Shown here: piece after piece, positions 61,052 through 64,000 of the stretch
Layout of the letters: each line of letters starts with the position of its first letter
How positions within the stretch are numbered: the stretch's first letter is position 1
Source of the DNA: CAVIQK01 sp964613035
GTDB taxonomy: Bacteria > Bacillota > Clostridia > Christensenellales > DTU072
NCBI GenBank assembly: GCA_964613035.1
Contig: CAZTFQ010000002.1
Span: 62,001 to 126,000 of the forward strand
DNA length: 64,000 bases
Direction: 5' to 3'
Made by a program: the position numbers and the translations under genes
Notes under the pieces: model-generated
What the model saw: only the letters and a program-made list of their open reading frames with translations
The model's database searches: none
What the model was told of the DNA's origin: nothing

Positions 61052-61696
61052 TCAAGTGTTTTTCATAACGACCGACTCTATATTGTCCGCGAGAGTTTCG
61101 GCAGAATCGAAGAAGTCTTCGAAACGCTTATAGATAGCTCTCCATTCCAGAATTTCTCTGGCGTCGGAGGAGTTTTCGGACAATTCGCGCATGGCTTCGG
61201 CGTACAGACGGTCGCCCACTTCTTCTTTGTCGTTAAGATTGATGATATAACCTTTAAGGTCGGAGGACTTTTTGAAATTGGAGAACTCTTTCAGGAGTTT
61301 TTCCACGCATTCGCAACAGTCTATCATGAGGTCGACGAACTGCATCGTGTCGGGTCGGAGGGTCTTGACCGCCGCCATGTACAGATAGCCGGTGATGCCT
61401 TCTATGCAGTCGGTGATGTTGTCGGTGAGGTGCGCGAGGCGGAAGAGGTCGTCTCTGTCCACGGGCGGCAAGAATTCTTTGACCAGAGCCTGAGTGAGAG
61501 CGTGTTTTTCCTGGTCGCAGGCGTGCTCCAGCTCGTGCATTTTAAGCTGATTTTCTTTAAGAGCTTCTGGGTCGAAGTCGGTGAAAATCTCCTTTAAGAA
61601 GCGCGCTTCTTCCAGTGCGTAACCCGACATATTGACGAGAGTGCCGAAGTAATCGAAACCTTTCTTTTTTAACTTTAATTTGAATTTGAATTCCAT
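61052..61696 (-). CDS. DUF47 (PhoU-like) phosphate transport accessory protein
   Basis: 214 residues, all-helical, starting KLKLKKKGFDYFGTLVN and containing HELEHACDQEKHALTQAL and DDLFRLAHLTDNITDCIEG, the DUF47/TIGR00153 pattern. It has Asp/Glu residues that in relatives bind metal. It regulates or assists PiT transporters. Placed between two PiT genes in the same direction, with a CGGAG SD. Confidence 0.92.
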   Translation of the reverse strand: MEFKFKLKLKKKGFDYFGTLVNMSGYALEEARFLKEIFTDFDPEALKENQLKMHELEHACDQEKHALTQALVKEFLPPVDRDDLFRLAHLTDNITDCIEGITGYLYMAAVKTLRPDTMQFVDLMIDCCECVEKLLKEFSNFKKSSDLKGYIINLNDKEEVGDRLYAEAMRELSENSSDAREILEWRAIYKRFEDFFDSAETLADNIESVVMKNT

Positions 61697-61715
61697 AATG
61701 TTTCTCCGTTATTTT

Positions 61716-62762
61716 TTAGAATATCAATAAGAATAGTTTTGTCATGAGATAGCCGATGATTCCGCAACCCGGGAAAGTGAATATCCAGGAGAGGACCATG
61801 TCTTTTGCCACACTCCAGTTGACGGACTTGACGCGCTTGGCGGCGCCTACGCCCATAATGGACGTGGACTTGATGTGTGTGGTCGACACGGGAAGGCCCG
61901 TGAGGGTACAGACGAGGAGTCCCGCGGTCGAGGCGAGGTCGGACGCGAAGCCCTGATATTTCTCGAGCTTAGCCATATCCATACCGACTGACTTGATGAT
62001 TTTCATTCCGCCCATAGAGGTGCCCAAAGCCATAATTATCGCGCAGACCAGCAACAGCCACATCGGGGCTGTAGTGGCGGTCACTTCCATGTCGCCTTGA
62101 CACAAGGTTATGCCGAGGATGAACACGCCGATGAATTTTTGACCGTCTTGCGCCCCGTGCATGAAGGACGACGCCGCCGCGGCGAAAATCTGCCCGCCGT
62201 TGAAGAGCACGTTGGCACGGTGATAGTTGACGCGTTTGAATACTATATGAATGATTTTCGTGATAATGAAACCTAAAATGAAACCGAGTAAAAGAGAACC
62301 GACTAGACCGATGAGGACTTTTAACCATTCTGCGCCGCTTACGCCGGAGAAGTTGCCGTTGAGCGCGACGGATGCGCCCGTAAGACCCGCGACGAGGGAG
62401 TGGCTCTGCGACGAGGGGAATCCGAATGCCCACGCCAGCACTGCCCAGACGATTATGGCGACCATGGAAGCGGCGAGCGCGATGGATGCGATATTGGAAT
62501 CCGTCCCGAGGTCGACGATGTTGGAGACCGTTTCGACGACTTTCGGCGCAATCAGCGTCATGATGAAGACTCCAAGGAAATTGAATATCGCGGACATCGT
62601 GATGGCGAGGCGGGGTCTCATCGCGCGAGTGGTCACGCAGGTGGCGATCGAGTTGGGCGCGTCCGTCCATCCGTTGACTAAAATCACTCCGAATGTGAGC
62701 AGAGTCGTTATCCACATCATAGGAGTGGAAGACAGTAGATGAGTGTAGTCCAAAAATGACAT
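61716..62762 (-). CDS. PiT-family inorganic phosphate transporter, copy 2
   Basis: 348 residues from the ATG at 62762. This start gives exactly the length of copy 1 (MSFLDYTHLLSS versus MSFLDFTHQLSA) and lies after the predicted transcription start; an ATG at 62804 does not. It has the same PiT signatures as copy 1 (NGWTDAPNSIATCVTTRAM, GLPVSTTHIKSTSIMGVG). AAGGAA SD. The two copies are strongly similar, a tandem duplication around DUF47. Confidence 0.93.
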   Translation of the reverse strand: MSFLDYTHLLSSTPMMWITTLLTFGVILVNGWTDAPNSIATCVTTRAMRPRLAITMSAIFNFLGVFIMTLIAPKVVETVSNIVDLGTDSNIASIALAASMVAIIVWAVLAWAFGFPSSQSHSLVAGLTGASVALNGNFSGVSGAEWLKVLIGLVGSLLLGFILGFIITKIIHIVFKRVNYHRANVLFNGGQIFAAAASSFMHGAQDGQKFIGVFILGITLCQGDMEVTATTAPMWLLLVCAIIMALGTSMGGMKIIKSVGMDMAKLEKYQGFASDLASTAGLLVCTLTGLPVSTTHIKSTSIMGVGAAKRVKSVNWSVAKDMVLSWIFTFPGCGIIGYLMTKLFLLIF

Positions 62763-62808
62763 ATATTCTTTTTCCTTACGTTGCGTCGAAATATTTCCGA
62801 GCATATAT

Positions 62809-62838
62809 ATTTTAACATCGGGATTATCGTCTAGTCAA
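62809..62838 (-). promoter_or_regulatory. Promoter of the PiT-DUF47-PiT cluster
   Basis: Minus strand TTGACT (62838-62833), 18-nt spacer, TAAAAT (62814-62809), about 47 nt before the ATG at 62762. Confidence 0.6.
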
Positions 62839-63015
62839 ATCATAATTAAACTTTGAAAAAACAAAATAAGGACGCCGGAAATTTAGACAAAAAATCGCAT
62901 TTAGGGTATCCGTATCCTGCGCAAAGGAACCCTTAACGCGGTAAAACGGGGTAAAATCAAACAAGGACAGAAAGAGAAAAACGTCCGCGGAGAGGTTAAT
63001 TGAGGAAAAGGAAGG

Positions 63016-63045
63016 TTGACAAGAGGAGGAAAAGGGAAATAAAAT
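63016..63045 (+). promoter_or_regulatory. psuK promoter, leaderless arrangement
   Basis: TTGACA (63016-63021), 18-nt spacer, TAAAAT (63040-63045). Six nt (ATAGAT) separate the -10 box from the ATG at 63052. The AGGAGG-like purines upstream are in the spacer and would not be transcribed. Confidence 0.6.
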
Positions 63046-63051
63046 ATAGAT

Positions 63052-63978
63052 ATGAATAAGCCGTACGTATGCATAATAGGCGGAGCCAACGCCGACATAA
63101 CTTGCGAGACATACGCCGCAATCAAGACAAAAGACAGCAATCCAGGCAGAGTGACGGTCGCTTGCGGAGGGGTTGCCAGAAACGTGGCGGAGAATCTGGC
63201 GAGACTCGGAGTTAACGTAGTCCTTATTACGGTGCTGGGCACGGACGCTCACGCGGATATGATAAGACGCAATGCGGAGGAAGTCGGGATAGACGCCTCT
63301 CACAGCCTCGTAAGGGAAGGAGAGTCGTCTTGTTACGTTTCGGTCAACGACGTGGATAAAGATATGTTCGTGGGCGTCGCGGCGATGGACGTTTTGGCGG
63401 AGTTAACGCCGGAATATCTTGCGACGAAAGAAGACGTTATCAACGGCGCCGCGTGCGTGGTTACCGACACCAATATTCCGCAGTGTCTGGAATACATAAC
63501 GACCCATGCCGCTCCTCCGGTGTTTTTGGATCCGGTTTCTGCAAAGAAGACGGTCATCGCGGACGGATTGTTAAGGAATCTATATTGTATCAAGCCCAAT
63601 CGTTACGAAGCGGAAATTCTCTCGGGCGTAGAGATAAAGGACGAGGAGTCCGCGTATCTTGCGGCGAAAAAGATTTCCGAAAGAAACATAAAAGTAGTAT
63701 ATATAAGTTGCGGAGAAGACGGGGTATATTGTTATAAAGACGGCGAGTTTCGCCACGTTAAAGGTTTGCCCGCGGACATCGTCAACACGACCGGAGCGGG
63801 AGACAGTTTCATGGCGGGCGCGGTGTACGGATATCTTAACGGTAGAGATTACGCGGAGAGCGCGACGATCGGTTCCGTATGTTCTGCGATAACGATAGCC
63901 GACAGGAGTACCGTTTCTAAAAACGTTTCCGCGGAAGCGGTTGAAAAAATAATGAAGAATATAACGACAGGAGAGTAA
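63052..63978 (+). CDS. psuK: Pseudouridine kinase (PfkB family)
   Basis: 308 residues, ribokinase fold. N-terminal GGANADITCETYA, substrate region ACGGVARNVAENLARLG and the C-terminal ATP/anion-hole signature NTTGAGDSFMAGAVYG with catalytic Asp are present. The segment PVFLDPVSAKK is characteristic of pseudouridine kinases, and psuG begins 1 nt after the stop codon. Together they salvage pseudouridine to uracil and ribose 5-phosphate, which fits with the upp genes in this window. Leaderless promoter upstream. Confidence 0.9.
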   Translation: MNKPYVCIIGGANADITCETYAAIKTKDSNPGRVTVACGGVARNVAENLARLGVNVVLITVLGTDAHADMIRRNAEEVGIDASHSLVREGESSCYVSVNDVDKDMFVGVAAMDVLAELTPEYLATKEDVINGAACVVTDTNIPQCLEYITTHAAPPVFLDPVSAKKTVIADGLLRNLYCIKPNRYEAEILSGVEIKDEESAYLAAKKISERNIKVVYISCGEDGVYCYKDGEFRHVKGLPADIVNTTGAGDSFMAGAVYGYLNGRDYAESATIGSVCSAITIADRSTVSKNVSAEAVEKIMKNITTGE

Positions 63979-63979
63979 T

Positions 63980-64000
63980 ATGAACAAGTATTTAAGCGTA
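63980..64000 (+). CDS. psuG: Pseudouridine-5'-phosphate glycosidase, first seven codons
   Basis: ATG at 63980 with an AGGAGAG SD in the psuK 3' end, encoding MNKYLSV before the window ends. PsuG proteins commonly start with a similar segment, and psuK-psuG is a known operon. The identity rests on this context. Confidence 0.6.

Overview
The window looks like a replication-origin region of a Bacillota (Firmicutes) chromosome, most likely a gut-dwelling, anaerobic member of class Clostridia. The grounds are the gene set (Spo0J-type parB, jag/khpB, a cwlD-like amidase, uppP, PfkB-type psuK followed by psuG), Shine-Dalgarno sites close to AGGAGG, sigma-A type promoters, canonical parS sites, a TM1266-family protein, and enzymes for host glycans (a GH112 galacto-N-biose/lacto-N-biose phosphorylase and a GH110-like beta-helix protein). 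The exact lineage is inference.

Layout. 1-8.4 kb: a partial coiled-coil protein behind a promoter with a C9 tract in its spacer, then pyrG, cysS, cysE, a multi-pass membrane protein and a beta-helix glycosidase, all on the minus strand. 8.4-11.8 kb: a cluster of DnaA boxes, a cwlD-like amidase, a 408-bp structured repeat, ychF and uppP. 11.8-24.1 kb: gyrA, gyrB, parB, rsmG, mnmG, dtd, mnmE, jag, yidC, yidD, rnpA, rpmH, all on the minus strand. parA, recF and yaaA are absent. 24.1-26.6 kb: a gene-free, extremely AT-rich block with one perfect and two near-perfect parS sites and two copies of another palindrome. 26.6-31.1 kb: dnaN, a DnaA-box-bearing spacer, dnaA, and an alanyl-tRNA synthetase of only 593 residues.

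31.3-41 kb: a helical Cys-rich protein, a MarR regulator and a MacB-type ABC protein that share an operator-like motif, a nitroreductase, an IMP dehydrogenase, a phosphoribosyltransferase, and a TM1266-ABC operon placed behind an intrinsic terminator. 41-49.6 kb: an orphan small-RNA-like locus, a 1405-residue zinc-ribbon/BspA-type leucine-rich-repeat membrane protein, and uracil salvage genes (a permease with a leader-peptide attenuator, and two upp genes flanking a DUF523 gene). 49.6-53.3 kb: an AAA ATPase between two further structured repeats, then plsY and a glycolipid glycosyltransferase. 53.4-64 kb: DUF4838 plus GH112, a MATE transporter, a truncated radical SAM gene, a DUF308 protein, a PiT-DUF47-PiT phosphate cluster, then psuK and the start of psuG.

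Three observations stand out. (1) A family of intergenic repeats, six modules in three loci, folds into the same bulged stem and inner hairpin with compensatory changes. (2) Several genes, dnaA among them, have a good promoter whose -10 box ends only 6-9 nt before the ATG and have no Shine-Dalgarno, which predicts leaderless mRNAs. (3) The uracil permease gene is preceded by a 23-codon leader ORF, a U-run and a terminator, arranged like the enterobacterial pyrBI attenuator. No tRNA, rRNA, CRISPR array, insertion sequence or prophage was seen.
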